A DNA stretch of 64,000 nucleotides from Chamaelirium japonicum (lineage: Eukaryota > Streptophyta > Magnoliopsida > Liliales > Melanthiaceae): NCBI GenBank assembly GCA_947650365.1, contig OX393555.1, positions 12,042,340-12,106,339 on the forward strand. The letters run 5' to 3'. Positions 32,114 to 45,800 of the stretch are shown here, one piece after another (position 1 is the first letter of the stretch; the number at the start of each line of letters is the position of its first letter). Below the pieces are notes generated by a model. It saw only the letters and a program-made list of their open reading frames with translations. It searched no databases and had not been told where the DNA came from. Made by a program: the position numbers and the translations under genes.

Positions 32114-33129
32114 CTTGTGAGTTAGAACAACGTGCACACCAATAACCTTGATTGAAGAATTCAAAGATGCAGTATAATAACATAACAGTAGTTCAATGAA
32201 GATTCAACATCTAATCAGACTTCCTAGTTTGCACACCCACTTACTCGTGTCTTGAACATATCTGTCTGGGTGTAAAGGGTTTTGACTTTGAGTTTTAGAT
32301 TATGAAACCATTTTACTCGATTTACGTGTGTTTTTATATTTTTATCGATTTCATACTTTTAAGATCTATGTGTGTTTTAAATATATTTGTTTTTATATTC
32401 TTGATCTACCGGTATTCTTGGATTTCTCTAATTGCAAAAATATATTTTTGACAGATTTATGGTTTTGCCCAAAAGAGACCGACACTTGACTAATCTGAAA
32501 AATCAGCTAAGTGTTGGGAGTCTGTCTCTTCACTGTACAGTCTGGACGGTCCGGACCGGATTTTGGGTTGGACAGCTCAAATGCACTAAGGGTTCAAACC
32601 CGGATTTGGATCGTTTAGTGCCATTTTGGTCCGGATCGTGCCTTAAGTGGTATGGGGGAGGATTTAGGCTGTCGTACGTAATCCCCCTCCTACAGTGATT
32701 GAAGGTTTTACCCTTTGGGATGTGGCGTGCTTCGAAGCGTTGAACTGTCACGTGCTTAGCTGTCACACAAACACTATGGAGTAGAGAGAGTTAACACAAG
32801 ATGTGATGATGGAGTTCGGCTGAAGCCTACGTCTCCGTGCGGTAAGACACAACCTTTGAATTCATTATCTCTGGTTAAAAGTAGAGCTACTCTCGACAGC
32901 CCGAGGAGTGCTTCTTACAAGTATACAGAGAGTGGAGTAGTCTCAAATGGAGTCTGAAAACCAGAAAACTTGAGGAGCTCTAAAAAACAGAAAGCATGAT
33001 TCTGGTCTGGAATTTCTCGATCCGGAATAATTTACAGAGTTGGCTATTTATAGGGACTTGGTTTGTGGGAAATATTCTAGAAACATTCCCAAGTATATCC
33101 AGGGTTTTGGTAAATACCCAGGAGGGGAT
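32114..33129. other. Probable LTR-retrotransposon fragment; no gene
   Basis: 32775-32870 (GTAGAGAGAGTTAACACAAG ... GAGTTCGGCTGAAGCCTACG ... CCGTGCGG) has the wording of many plant copia LTRs. GGTCCGGACC-type palindromes occur at 32548-32562 and at 33418-33427. Ends were not identified. Confidence 0.35.
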
Positions 33130-33385
33130 TCACCAGACCCCAGACAGCGTATGCGGGCCCCAGGTAGGGCTGCGGGTCCCATAGTCATCTTCATGGGCCC
33201 CATATATAGCTGCGGGTCCCACAGTCATTTTTGTGGGCCTCAAGCGGGGCTGTGGGTTCCACTATCATGTTTATAGATCCCAGGTGGGACTGCGGGTCCC
33301 ACTGTCATCTTTGTGGATCCCAAATAGGTCTATGGGTCCCACTGTCGTCTTAATGGGCCCTAGGTAGGCCTGTGGGTCCCTTTGT
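33130..33385. repeat. 40-bp minisatellite, about six copies
   Basis: CTGCGGGTCCCA-type starts recur at 33171, 33211, 33250, 33290, 33330 and 33370. Each unit continues with YAGTCATCTTNRTGGGCCCC and AGGTAGGG. The constant period and moderate divergence indicate an old but regular array. Confidence 0.9.
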
Positions 33386-33961
33386 CAAGTGTTAGCTATA
33401 TTTTGTACCCATAAGTGGTCCGGACCGTTAGGTTGGTATAGGCAGCCTATTTAAAGGGCTACTCTTTTTTGTTTAGTAGATACTGCAGGGTAGCTTGGTC
33501 AGAGTAGATGATAACTTTAGATCCTAAGAGATAAGATCTAAACTTATCAAGGGTAAAGACCACAGTTAGAAATTCTTTTTCTATAATGGTATAATTAAGT
33601 TGTACTTGTTGGAGGGTCTTGTTAGCATAGTAAATTACGTTAGATGCTCAACCATTTCTTTGACCTAAGATAGCTCCAATTAATGTCGTAGTCAGAAGCA
33701 TCACATATAATTTTGAATGGTTATGACCAATCGGGGGGCACAAGTATTGGGGCGGTGGATAGAGTAGATCGTAATTTTTCGAAAGCATCTAGGCAGGCTT
33801 TATCAAAGTTGAAGGGTATGTCTTTGGCAAGAAGGTTGCATATAGGCTAGGAGATTTTACTGAAGTCCTTGATGAAATGTCTATAAATGTGGCCTAGGAA
33901 GGCATGAATCTGTTTCACTGTCTGCGGTGGTGGGAGAGTTGTAATTAAATCGACATTGGCT

Positions 33962-34264
33962 TTATATACTTCGATGCTGTGATGAGAGATGATGTGTCCG
34001 AGAACGATACCCTCTTAGACCATAAAATGGTTTTTTTTCCCAACTGAGTACGAGGTTCGTCTCTTCACAATGTTGAAGTACGGGACCTAAGTTGTGTAAG
34101 CAGTCATCGAAGGAAGGTTCAAAGACGGAAAAGTCGTCCATGAAGACTTCTAGAAACTTCTCCACTATGTCTGAGAAATAGGCATCATGCATTATTGAAA
34201 CGTTGCTAGTGCGTTGCATAGTCCAAATGGCATTCGCCGGTAGGCAAAGGTACCAAAAGGGCAA
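33962..34264 (-). pseudogene. Gypsy reverse transcriptase, palm and thumb part
   Basis: Contains SDIVEKFLEVFMDDFSVF with the catalytic MDD pair, followed by LGPVLQHCEETNLVLSWEK, the conserved stretch after the active site. The frame is lost before it: the fingers part lies in another frame at 34365-34856, and RNase H continues in broken frames to about 33470. Confidence 0.85.
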
Positions 34265-34364
34265 GTGAATGCCATCTTTTCTTGGTCATACGGGAATACA
34301 TGTATTTAGTTGTATCCCGAACAACCGTCCAAGAAAAAATAGAAATATTGACCTATAACAAGTT

Positions 34365-34856
34365 CTAGGATTTGGTCAAGGAATGAGAGTGGGAAGTGAT
34401 CTTTCGTGGTTTAGTGTTAAATTTTCGGTAGTCGATACACACACGCCATCTGGTGGTGGCGCATGTGGGAACAAGCTCGTTCTGTTGGTTCTTAATGACC
34501 ATGATTCCTGACTTCTTGGGAACTACTTGTATTGGGTTCACCAATATACTATCGAAGATGGGATAGATGATCCCAACATCAAGTAGTTTGATAACTTCCT
34601 TCAGAACGACTTCCTTTATATTATGATTTATCCATCTCTGTGCTTCGCGTACAGGTTTGGCTTCTTCCTCTAAATGGATGTGATGCATACAAATAGAGGG
34701 ATCAATTCCCTTGAGATCAGCTACTGACCAGTCGATCGCCTTTTTGTGTTTTTTCAGGAGATCCACCAAGTGGTCTTCTTGATCATTCTGTAAGTTTGAA
34801 GCGATGATGACTAGGAGGGAATCGTTGGGTCCTAGAAAAATATATTTGAGAGACAT
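34365..34856 (-). pseudogene. Gypsy reverse transcriptase, N-terminal (fingers) part
   Basis: 163-residue frame with LKGIDPSICMHHIHLEEEAK, VIKLLDVGIIYPI, VVPKKSGIMVIKN and WRVCIDYRKFN. The N-terminal conserved blocks are intact; the frame ends after PRKITSHSH where the LPFIDQ block should begin. Confidence 0.85.
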
Positions 34857-34949
34857 AGGAAGCTGTTTTAGTTCCAGAGTAGGGGGTTGAATAACCGACG
34901 GGAGGTAGGGTAGTCCAGAAGGTGTCGGGAGTTTCTCGAATTTGGATCT

Positions 34950-35660
34950 CTATGGTGGGCTATACAGCGAGCTTGTGGAGTCCAGAGATACAATTATTTC
35001 TCCCATATCACTTTTCAAACTTAGTTTGGAATGGTTGAAGTGCGATAGACAAGATTCCAGTGGATCCTCGACTAAGATATAAGGGAGCGCTTCTTTAACT
35101 AGTTCATCAAAAAGGTTGATTTGATAGCACTCGATATCTTGAGGTCCTTGGTTAGCCGAGTTAAAAATATTTAATTTGACTTTCATGTTCCCAAATGACA
35201 CATCTATTACTCTACTGCGACAGTTAATACATGTGTTGCTGTCGCAAGAAAGGGACGGCCAAGAATGATCGGGATTTAGCGAGAGAGGTTCCTGATTGGT
35301 TCCATGTTGAGAATAAAAAAGTCTACCGGAAAGTAAAATTTATCTACCTTGATAAGAACATCTTCGATGATACCCCGGGGTGTTTTGACGGAACGGTCGG
35401 CAAGTTACAACATAACTGTTGTAGGTTGCAGCTTCCCTAATTCAAGTTTCTCATATACTAAGTAAGGCAGTAAGTGGACACTTGCCCCTAGATTCAGAAG
35501 GGCTATCAAAGGAGCAGTCTCCAATGACACAAGAAATCATGGGAGTGCTTGGATCTTTTAACTTTGGGGGTGTGTCCTTCATGAATAGTGAACTAACTTG
35601 CTCAATTAGGAGGATCTTTTTGGACATGGTTGATTTGGATTTGCGCTTATGTGTGCACAT
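34950..35660 (-). pseudogene. Gypsy aspartic protease and linker, broken
   Basis: Minus-strand frame 35451-35660 has PPKLKDPSTPMISCVIGDCS, the run-up to the protease. The active-site block then appears in another frame as NLGASVHLLPY near 35500: the catalytic Asp of DLGAS is Asn here. 34950-35201 continues with DVSFGNMKVKLNIF and DELVKEALPYILVEDPLES, the linker to RT. At least one frameshift separates each part. Confidence 0.75.
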
Positions 35661-36296
35661 ATCCGTAAGAATCTTTGCTTAAGCGGGGATTTGCTTAATT
35701 CCAACAAAGGCAAGTTAATCTTAACTTGTTGGAAGATGTTCATTATGTCCTCTATTGCCGCTTCCTTCTTCTCAAACGAGATTGGATTTTTAAGGCTTTG
35801 AGAAAAGGGAGCTTGTGGGATATATAGATCATCAATCAGTTTGGGAGTGGGAGAGTTCTAGGTCAGTTGTGTTTCGATCGGGGTTTCAATAGGTGGTTCT
35901 AGAGTAGATCCCTCGTTAGGTTGGTTGACTTTATTGTCCACGTACTACCCTACCACATCTAAGGGCTCTAACACCCTTAGCTTGTTCGTGGTAGATGTTG
36001 TCATGAACTTCATCAACTGGGTTCTGGCTTCTAGGATTTAGGATTGGCTAGCTAGGAAGCTTTCCTTCTTTTCTGCGGTTTAGGGCATTTGTCAGCTGTC
36101 CCATTTGTGATTCAAGTTTCGAGATTGATTGGGTGTGAGAGTGTAATAGTTGTGTATTTGCTTCAAGATTTTGAAGGGCTCCCAATATCTTATCTTCGGA
36201 AGTTTGATTCCAGTGGTTCGGTGGGTTTATATTTTGGTATTACGGCGGGGGTCGCCGATAGGTTGGATACTTGTTTTGAAATGACAGTCTGATGTT

Positions 36297-37272
36297 TTAT
36301 GGATAGGAGGGGGCAAAAACTTGGGTTTTCCAAGCAAACTTTGGGTGGTTCCTCCATCCAGGATTATAGATGTGATAGTATGGGTTATTATTTTGATAGG
36401 TACCTATGGCGTTGATTTGTTCTTGCACGAATTCTAGATATTGGGGTGCAAGAGCGCACGTACGTGCTGATATGATGGTTGGGTTGAGAGCATAAAGCAC
36501 GGATCTCAGGTTGAGGAGGGGGCTCGAACGTTTGGTTTGTGAAAGTCGATAGTGTTCCAATGGATAAAAGTTGATCTGGTTTTCTAGCCAGGGCATCTAC
36601 TTTGTTGGAGATATCTGTCAAGCTAGAGAGCTCGAAATGGCTTCTCCATTTGGCAATGGCTGTGGGGATTGCCCTGGTGTCTCTATTGGATGAACCATGT
36701 TGTAGGGAATTATCTAAAGATTTTCAAAAAGTTTCCATACTTCATCCTCATTTTTTAGCATAAATGTGCCTCCGCAGGCTACGTCGATTACATGACGGTT
36801 AGCGATCAGTCCATTGTAGAAGTTTTGGATGATCTGTTATTGTGGTATATTGTGGTGGGGGTATTTTCTAAGAAGATCCTTAAGTCGTTCCCAAGTTTCG
36901 TAAAACTGTTCACCATCTAATTGGAAGAAGCTAGTGATAGCCCTCCTATATTGGTTGGTTTTACTTATGAAAAAATATTTTTTTAAGGAATTCTTATTGT
37001 AGTTCTGCCCTGGTGATAATAGTGGCATTTCCTAGGATTTGAAGCTAATGTTTGGCTTTATCTTTAAGAGAGAAAGGAAACAATCTTAGTTTTGTCACTT
37101 CGTTATCTAAGGTTTGCAATTTAAAGGTCGTGCACAATTCTAAAAATTCATCCAAATGTTTGTAGGGTTCCTCATTGGAGAGCCCGTGAAAGGGTGGTAG
37201 TATATTGATTATGCTGGATTTGATTTTAAAATTTTCTGCTAAAGCAGCAGGGAGTCTTATGCACGAGGGCAA
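36297..37272 (-). pseudogene. Gypsy gag, broken
   Basis: 37045-37272 gives PPFHGLSNEEPYKHLDEFLE and LRLFPFSLKDKAKH; 36837-37028 gives ISKTNQYRRAITSFFQLDGE and FYETWERLKDLLRKYPHHNI, both retrotransposon-gag signatures in different frames. 36297-36621 gives low-similarity C-terminal gag pieces (DISNKVDALARK). Confidence 0.8.
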
Positions 37273-37290
37273 AGTGTAGACTGTGGGTGT

Positions 37291-38395
37291 AAAGTGTGCT
37301 CTGAGTGTTAGGAGCCCTTAGGGGCCTCTTGTGCCTCACGCACATTATGTCATGGTGGTTTTCTATGTTGCCTACTATATTTGGTTGGCAGGTATTCCTA
37401 CGAATAGATCTAAGCATACGCTCAAGTTCAGAATCTAATGGAATTAAATGTAATCTTAATGAGCGACGACCAAGCGTGCAAGAGTGCAAAAAGTAAAAAT
37501 ACAAAATTAACTAAAGTCGCGCATGCTTTTAATGGGGACGACAACAGCATACATAAACCTCCTCGATTTATGTATCGAGCTTTCCCAGGTAGGCACGAGT
37601 TAGACTTTTTATTTTTATTTTTATTTATTAATAAAGAGTGAAGGTAAAAACTTAAAAGAAAAGAAAGATCAAGGGTACTTATCTAGAGGAGAGGCAGTTA
37701 ATTTCTATCTTCCACGAATAAGGTACCTGAAAAAAAAAGAGAAAGAAAGAGTAAATACTAAATTTACGAAAAAAAAACCTAAAATATTAACTCCTAAAAT
37801 TATTCCTGAGTTACCGTTGATAATCCCTGACAATGAGGCTAAAACTTTATGATCAAATCTGATTACACCGATATCTTATGTCCGAACTGTTTGCAGTAAG
37901 GATTAAATACCCGTATCGTACTCAGGGATTGTGAATTGGTAACTATGGTATAATTCTAAGGATTAAAGCAATTAGGAAAGAGAAGTTGTTTGATGATTGT
38001 AGACTTAATTAAAACTACTATTAAGCAATTAAATTAAATAAAGGAAATAAGCGAGAGGATTTTGGGCAGAGAATCTGCCACTAGCCAAAGTTTAGTTTAA
38101 TTATACTAATTAGGGTATGCTACTTTTGATGGGGCGTTCAATCCATTACAACGGAAATTGTAATAGATCTTAACGGAATTTATCATCTTCGACGGCATAA
38201 GTTATCTTTGGTCAGCACGATCTGTCCTTTAGGGGTACGAACCGTCTCCGCTTAGCATAATTCATCTCATAGAAGAATAATAATTTAATTAAAATATATC
38301 CTACCATCACGTACATGGCATGCGCCATCTTAGTTTAGCATGGTCCATCTTTTTAGGGTATGAACCGTCTTCCTCGGTATGGCGCATCTTATGCG
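37291..38395. other. Probable leader/LTR DNA of the gypsy element; no gene
   Basis: Lies immediately upstream of gag on the minus strand, AT-rich, no coding frame. Repeats of CATCTT...GGTATGAACCGTCT (38330-38390) hint at short internal duplications. Confidence 0.4.
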
Positions 38396-39470
38396 AGATA
38401 GAAATGGTCATAAAAGCAAGAAGCAAGACAAAGATAAGCTTGGTTGACTCAGACGAATTGGATTTCATAATGAAGCATGCAAGAATGAAAGAGAGAACTA
38501 CAGATTATGGTAAGTAAAATCCTTGTCCAACTATTCCCTAAATTAGAATTACACAACCCTAAAAAGTATAAAGAAACTAAACCAGGCTAGGGCTTCATTG
38601 AAGCCTAGAGGGAGACTAGCTATTCATGGTGAGGGTGACGGAAAGGATGTTAATAGAGAGCGAGCATGGATCCATGACGGCTCTTCTTCTTCTCCTCCTT
38701 GATCTTCCTCCGATGAAGATGAACTTCGAGGCAAAAATTTGGATGTTTCTTCTGTTGAAGAAACGTTGATAAATAAGGTCCTCGACATGTTATAGTTCTC
38801 CCGTGTCAAATCTAGATTGTCCGATCTAGGTCGTTATGGGTCTCAGATTATGCTTTCGATCGATCGGCCTCGCAGCTAATTGATCAAAATTAACAAAGCC
38901 TCTGTCTGCAGAAATGGGGGCTCTCATGTGAGATGGAAATGGTCATAAAAGCACGAAGCAAGACAAAGATAAGCTTAGTTCACTCAGACGAATTGGATTT
39001 CATAATGAAGCATGCAAGAATGAAATAGAGAACTACAGATTATGGTAAGTAAAATCCTTGTCCAACTATTCCCCAAATTAGAATTACACAACTCTAAAAA
39101 GTATAAAGAAACTAATCCAGGCTAGGGCTTCATTGAAGCCCTTGAGGGAGACTAGTTATTCATGGTGAGGGTGATGGAAAGGATGTTAATGGAGAGCGAG
39201 CATGGATCCATGACAGCTCTTCTTCTTCTTCTCCTTGATCTTCCTCCGGTGAAGATGAACTTCGAGGCAAAAATTCGGATGCTTCTTCTATTGAAGAAAC
39301 GTTGATAAATAAGGTCCCCGACATATGTGAGTTGTAGTTCTCCCGTGTCGAATCTAGATCGTCCGATCTAGGTCGTTGTGGGTCTCAGATTATGCTTCCG
39401 ATCAATCAGCCTCGCGGCCAATTGATCGGAATTAACAAAGCCTCTGTCTGTAGAAATGGGGGCTCTCCGA
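38396..39470. repeat. 535-bp direct tandem duplication
   Basis: 38396-38930 and 38931-39470 match for their full length with only scattered changes (GAAATGGTCATAAAAGC at 38401 and 38936; CTTTGAGG-like, GCTAGGGCTTCATTGAAGCC, CTTCGAGGCAAAAATT, GGGTCTCAGATTATGCTT). A third partial unit follows with CGATCGATCGGGCCTC and GCAAAGTCTCTGTC (39473-39560). Closely matched, so recent relative to its neighbours. Confidence 0.9.
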
Positions 39471-39806
39471 TCGATCGGGCCTCACGACCGATCAATCGAA
39501 AATAGCAAAGTCTCTGTCTATGAGAGCGAGCATGACCAATCGATCGAGCTTCGTGGCTGATCGATCGGTCAAGCCGATTCTTTTGTCTTCCCGGTTGCAC
39601 ATAGGGGTTACCCTTAGAGTTCATCTCTCTAGTGGTTGTCCTTAATAATTTTGTCCACTGGGCTGCTTTTTGATGAATTCTTTGCTCTTGAGGTTTTTTT
39701 CTTGTAAATCATAGAAATACAAGTAATCAGATCATTTGAAGGCATAATTCTCATGATTGATCATAACTTAATGGTTTAGATACGATGTGTTTATGCATTG
39801 ATCACC
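39471..39806. other. Transition into the satellite; no gene
   Basis: Contains GATCGATCG-type palindromes at 39470-39570 and then AT-rich DNA up to the first satellite monomer at about 39807. Confidence 0.5.
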
Positions 39807-42800
39807 CTTCTAGTTATGGGACTTTATATTTTGGCCACTCACATACGAGTGTTAAAGTTACCGATTCGACACATATATATATACCCCCCATGAAGTTATC
39901 GGGGGGAGGGTGAGGGGTACATTTAGATTTCTTTCATAATCTGCTACATGAATAAAAATCCCATAATAGTGGAACCATTCCTACCTATGTGACTCTTTAT
40001 ATATTGGGCACATGCATGCGAGTGTTCACATCACTCCTTTGACAGATAGAGGTACCTCCTTATGTTATAGTTCGGGGGGAGGGGGAAAGGCTATAATTGG
40101 ACTACTTTAAAAATTTTCTATATGAATAAAGATCCTACAATAGTGAGACTCCTCCTAGCTATAGGACTTTTTATATTTTAGTCATAAGCATGTGTGTTAT
40201 AGTCACCTCTTTGACACATAAATGTACCCCCCATAAAGTAGTCGGAGGGGTATACTTGGACTCCACTCATAATTTACTACATGAATAAATATCCCCCAAT
40301 AATGGGACCCCTTATAACTATGAGACTCTTTATATTGTGGCCTTACATGCTGGTGTTAAAGTCACCCCTTTAATATATATATGTACCCTCCATGATTTAA
40401 TTGGGATGGAGGTATATTGAACTTCTCTCATAATTTTTTTTATTAAGGATCCTATAATAGTGGGACCCCTCCGAGCAATAAGACTCTTTATATATTGGTC
40501 ATACATATGCAGGTGTTAAAGGTACCTCTTTAACACATAGATATACCCCCCCATGATGTAATTAGGAGGGGCTACACTCTAATAATCTGTTATATGAATA
40601 AGGATCCAACAATAATGGGACCCCTCCAAGCTATGAGACTTTACAATTTAGCCACTAATATGCAGGTGTTAAAATCACCCATTCGATACATATATGTACC
40701 CCCCACATGATGTAGTCAGGGGAAGGGGGCTATACTTGGACTCATCTAATAATTTACTACATGAATAAGAATCCCATAATAGTGGGACTCCTCCTAATTA
40801 TGAGACTGTTTAAATTTTAGCCATATACTTGTGGGTGTTAAAGTCACCCATTTAACACATAAATATACCCCCCATGAAGTAGTCAGGGGGTATACTTAAA
40901 CTCCTCTCATAAACTTACATATGTATAAATATCCTATAATAGTGTGATCCCTTAGAGCTTTGAAACTATTTTTGTTTTGGCCACGCATGTGGGTGTTAAA
41001 GTCACCTTTTAATATACAGATGTAGCCCCCTATGGTTTAGTCGAGATGGGGTTACACTTGAACTCCTCTCATTTACTTTAATATGTATCCAACAATAGTG
41101 GGACCCCTCCGAGCAATGTGACTTTTTATATTTTTGACCATATACATGCAGGTGTTAAAGTCACCCCTTTGGCATATAGATGTACCCCCCATAATGTAGT
41201 CGGGAGGGGGGTATACTTGGACTCTACTTATAATCTGCTATATGAATAAGGATCTCATAATAATCGGACCCCTCCTAGCTATGGGAATTTATATTTTTGC
41301 CATATACATACGGGTGTTAAAGTTACCCCTTTGACACATAGATATACCTCTCCATTATGTAGGTGGGGTGGGGAGGTACATGTGGACTGCTCTAACTTAT
41401 GATCTACTACATGAATACATATCCTATAATAGTGGGAGACCTCCTAGCTATGTGACTTCATATTTTGACTACTCGGTTGTGGGTGTTAATTTACCCTTTC
41501 AACACATATATATATAACCCCCTATGACATTCTTAGAGGGGTACATTTAGACTCCTTACAAAATATATTGAATAAGGATCCCTAAATAGTGGGACTATTA
41601 CTACCTATGGTGCTCTTTATATTTTGGCCATACACATATGGGTGTTCGAGTCATCCCTTTGGCATATAGATGTACCTACCATAATATAGTCGTAGGGGGG
41701 ACATCTGTACTTGGACTCCTCTGTTAATTTACTATATTAATAAGAATCCCAAAATAGTAGGACTCCTCATAGGTATGAGAAATTTAATATTTTAGCCATA
41801 CATATGTGGGTCTTAAAGTCACCCCCTTTGATACATAGATATACCCCCTATGAAGTAGTCGGGAGGGGGGGGGTACACTTAGACACCCTTATAATCTACT
41901 ATATGAATAAATATCCCATAATAATGGGACCCCTTATAGCTGAGTCTCTTTATATTTTGGCTACACATGTAGGTGTTGAAGTTACCCCTTAAAGATATAG
42001 TTGTACCCCTCTCATTATTTAGTCGGGGTGGCGGGTACACTTGGACTCCTCTTATAATTTACTTTAATAAGAATCCTATAATAGTGGGACCCCACCGAGC
42101 AATGAGACTTTATATTTTTGCCACACATACGGGTGTTAAAGTCACCCCTATGACACATAGATGTATCCCCCAAATGATGTAGTCGGGAGGTGGGTACACT
42201 TGGACTCATCTCATAATCTATTTCATGAATAAGGATCCCATAGTAATCGGATCCCTCCTAGGTATAGGAATTTATATTTGAGCTACACACATATGGGTGT
42301 TAAAGTCACTCCTTTGAGACATAGTTGTACCCGTCCAATATATATCGGGGCGGGAGGGGATACTTGAACTCATCTCATAATCTGCTATATAAATAAGGGT
42401 CCTAAAATAGTAAAACCCCTCCTAGCTATGAGACTATTTATATTTCGACCACACACAAGTGGGTGTTAAAGTCACCCCTTTGATACAGAAATTAACATAC
42501 TCCCAAATAATGTAGTCAGAGAGGGGGGTACACTTGGATTGCTATAATAATCTACTACATGAATAAGGATCCTATAATAGTCAAACCCCTCCGAGCTATG
42601 GGACTTTATATTTCTGTTACTCACATGCGAGTATTAAAGTCATTCATTCGACAAATTTATATACCCTCATGATATAATAAGGGGGGGAGAGGGGGGTTAT
42701 ATTTGGACTCCTCTCATAATTTGCTACATGAATAAGGATCCCACAATAGTGGGACCATTCCTACTATGGGACTTTATATTTTGGCCACATATATACGAGT

Positions 42801-45800
42801 GTTAAAGTCACCTCTTTCATATAGAGATATACCCCCCCATGATGTAGTCGGGGGAATATACTTAGACTCCTTTAATAATCGGCTACATAATAAAAGGTCT
42901 TACAATAATGAGACTCCTCCTACCTATGAAAATCTTTATTTTTTAGCCATACACATATTAGTGTTAAAGTTACCCCTTTGACTCATATATGTATCTCTCA
43001 TGATGTAGTCGGGGAGATAGACTTGGACTCCTCTCATAATCTGCTACAAGAATAAGGATCCAATAATAGTAGGGCTCCTCCTATCTATGTGATACTTTAT
43101 ATTTTCGTCACTCACATACGGGAGTTAAAATTACCACTTTAATAAATAAATATACCCCCATAATGTAGTCTAGGAGGGGGTGGGTAACCTTAGACTCCTC
43201 TCATAAGCTATGTTTTGAATAAAGATCCCATAATATTAGAACCCTTCCTAGCAATGAGACTCTTTATATTTTGGTCACACACATACTGATATTAAAGTTA
43301 CCACTTTGACACATAGATGTATCCCCTAATGATAAAGTAAGTGGGGCTACACTTATATTCCTTTCATAATCTACCATATGAATGAGGATCACACAATAGT
43401 AGGACCCATCTTATCTATGAACTCAAAATATTATGGGTACATATTTACGGGTGTTGAAGTCACCACTTTGATATATAGAAGCACCTCCCTTGATATAATC
43501 GGGGGATAGGTGGTACACTTGCACTCCTATTATATTATGCTACATGAATAAGGATCCCATAATAGAGGGATCCCTTTTAGCAAAGAGTATTTCTGTTATG
43601 GACACATACATGCGGGTATTAAAGTCACCCCTTTGACACATAGATGTACCCCCCATTATATAGTCAATGGGGGTTATACTTGGACTTCACCTCATAATCT
43701 GCTATATGAATATAGATCCTAAACTAGTGGGACCCTGTTTTCTTACATATGAGACTCCTTTTATTTTGGTCACACATATGGATGCGGGTGTTAAAGTCAC
43801 CCCTTTGACAAATAGATGTATCCCACCCATGATGTAGTCGGGGGGAGGGGGGGTATACTTGGACTCCACTCATAATCTTCTACATGAATAAATATCACAC
43901 AATAGTGGAAAACTTCATAGCTGTGGGACTTTTTATATTTTAGTCATACACATGTAGGTGTTAAAGTAACATCTTTGACACATAGATGTACCAAATATAC
44001 CCCCATATGAAGTAGCCGGGGAAGGAAGGGGGCTATAATTGGACTCCTCTTATAATCTGCTATCTGAATAAGGATCTTATAATCGTGGAACCCTTCCTAG
44101 CTATATGACTCTTTATATTTTGGCTGCACATATGAATGTGTTAAAGTTACCCTTTTGACATATAGATATCCCCCATAATGTTGTCAGAAGGGAGGGGTAC
44201 ACTTGGACTCCTTTTATAATCTGCTTTATAAATACGGATCCCATAATAGTAGAACTCTTTCAAGCTATAGGACTCTTTATATTTTGGCCATACACATGCG
44301 GGTATTAAAGTCACCCCTTTGATACATAGATGTACCACCCCAATGATATATTTTGGTCATACACTTGGACTCCTCTCATAATCTACTATATGAATAACAT
44401 TATCACAATATGAGGACCCTTTCTAGTTATAGGACGCTTTAAATTTTAGCCATATATATATGGGTGTTAAATTTACTTCTTTGACACATAGATGTGCCCC
44501 CCCATGATATAGTTTTGGGGGTGTATACTTAGACTGCTCATATAATCTGCTACATGAATATGGATCAAACAATAGTTGGACCTTCATTACTATGAGACTC
44601 TTTATATTTTGACTACACACATGCTGATGTTAAAGTCACACTTTTGATACATAGATGTACCCCCCATGATATAGTCAAGTGGGGTACACTGGGACTTCTC
44701 TCATAATCTGCCTCATGAATGATGATCTCATAATAGTATGACCCCTCCTCTTTATATTTTGACCATATATATGCGGGTGTTAAAGTCACACCTTTGACAC
44801 ATAGATGTACCCCACATAATGTAGTCAAGGGGTTATACTTGCACTTTTATCATAATCTGTTATATAAATAAGGATTCCATAATAGAAAGATCTGTCATAG
44901 CTATGAGACTTTATATTTTGGTCATACTAATATGGGTATTAAAGTCACCCATTTGATACAAAGATGTACCCCAATGATATAGCCGTGGGGTTCACTTGAA
45001 ATCATCTCATAATCTGCTACATGAATAAGGATCCCATAATAGTAGGACTCCTCCTACCTATGAGATTCTTTATATTTTTGCCATATACATATGGGTGTTA
45101 AAGTCAACCTTTTGATACATTGATAGACCTCTCTATGATGTAGTCAGGAGGTGAGTACACTAGCTTGGAATCATCTTATAATCTATTTTATTAATAAGAA
45201 TCCCACAATAGTAGGACCCCTTTTAGCTATGAGACCCTTTATATTTTGTCTACACATATACGACTATTGAACTCATCCCTTTGACACATAGATGTAACCC
45301 CTTATGATATAGTAGGGGGGTACACTTGGACTCCTCTCATAATCTGTTACTTAAATAAGGATCCCATAATAGTGGGACCCTTCCTAACTATGAGACTATT
45401 TATATTTTCATCAAACATATACGGGTATTTGAGTCATCCCTTTGACACATTGATGTTCCCCCCATGATTTAGTTAGGGGGTACACTTGGACTCCTCTATT
45501 AATGTGTTGCACATATTTGGGTGTTAAAGTTAGTCCTTTGACACATAGATTTATTCCTTAATGATGTAGTCAAGGGGGGGTATACTTAGACTTTTCTCAT
45601 AATTTGTTTCATGAATAAGGATACCATAATCGTGGGACCCCTTTTAACTATGGGACTCATTATATTTTGGCAACATACATATATGTGTTAAACTATTTTG
45701 ATATATAGATGTAACCCCCATGATGTAATCGAGGGGAATACTTGGACTCCTCTATTAATCTGCTACAAGAATAAGGATCCCACAATAGTGGGATCCCTCC

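Larger units (their letters stand above)
33440..37290 (-). mobile_element. Decayed Ty3/gypsy element, Athila-like
   Basis: Minus-strand order is gag (37272 to 36837), protease (35660 to about 35200), then reverse transcriptase and RNase H (34856 to about 33470), the gypsy order up to that point; integrase is not present downstream because the fragment breaks off near 33440. The wording of gag (HGLSNEEPYKHLDEFLELC) and RT (LLDVGIIYPI, VVPKKSG, WRVCIDYRKFN, FMDDFSVF) fits the non-chromovirus Athila lineage. Many stops and frameshifts; not functional. Flanking LTRs were not defined. Confidence 0.85.
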
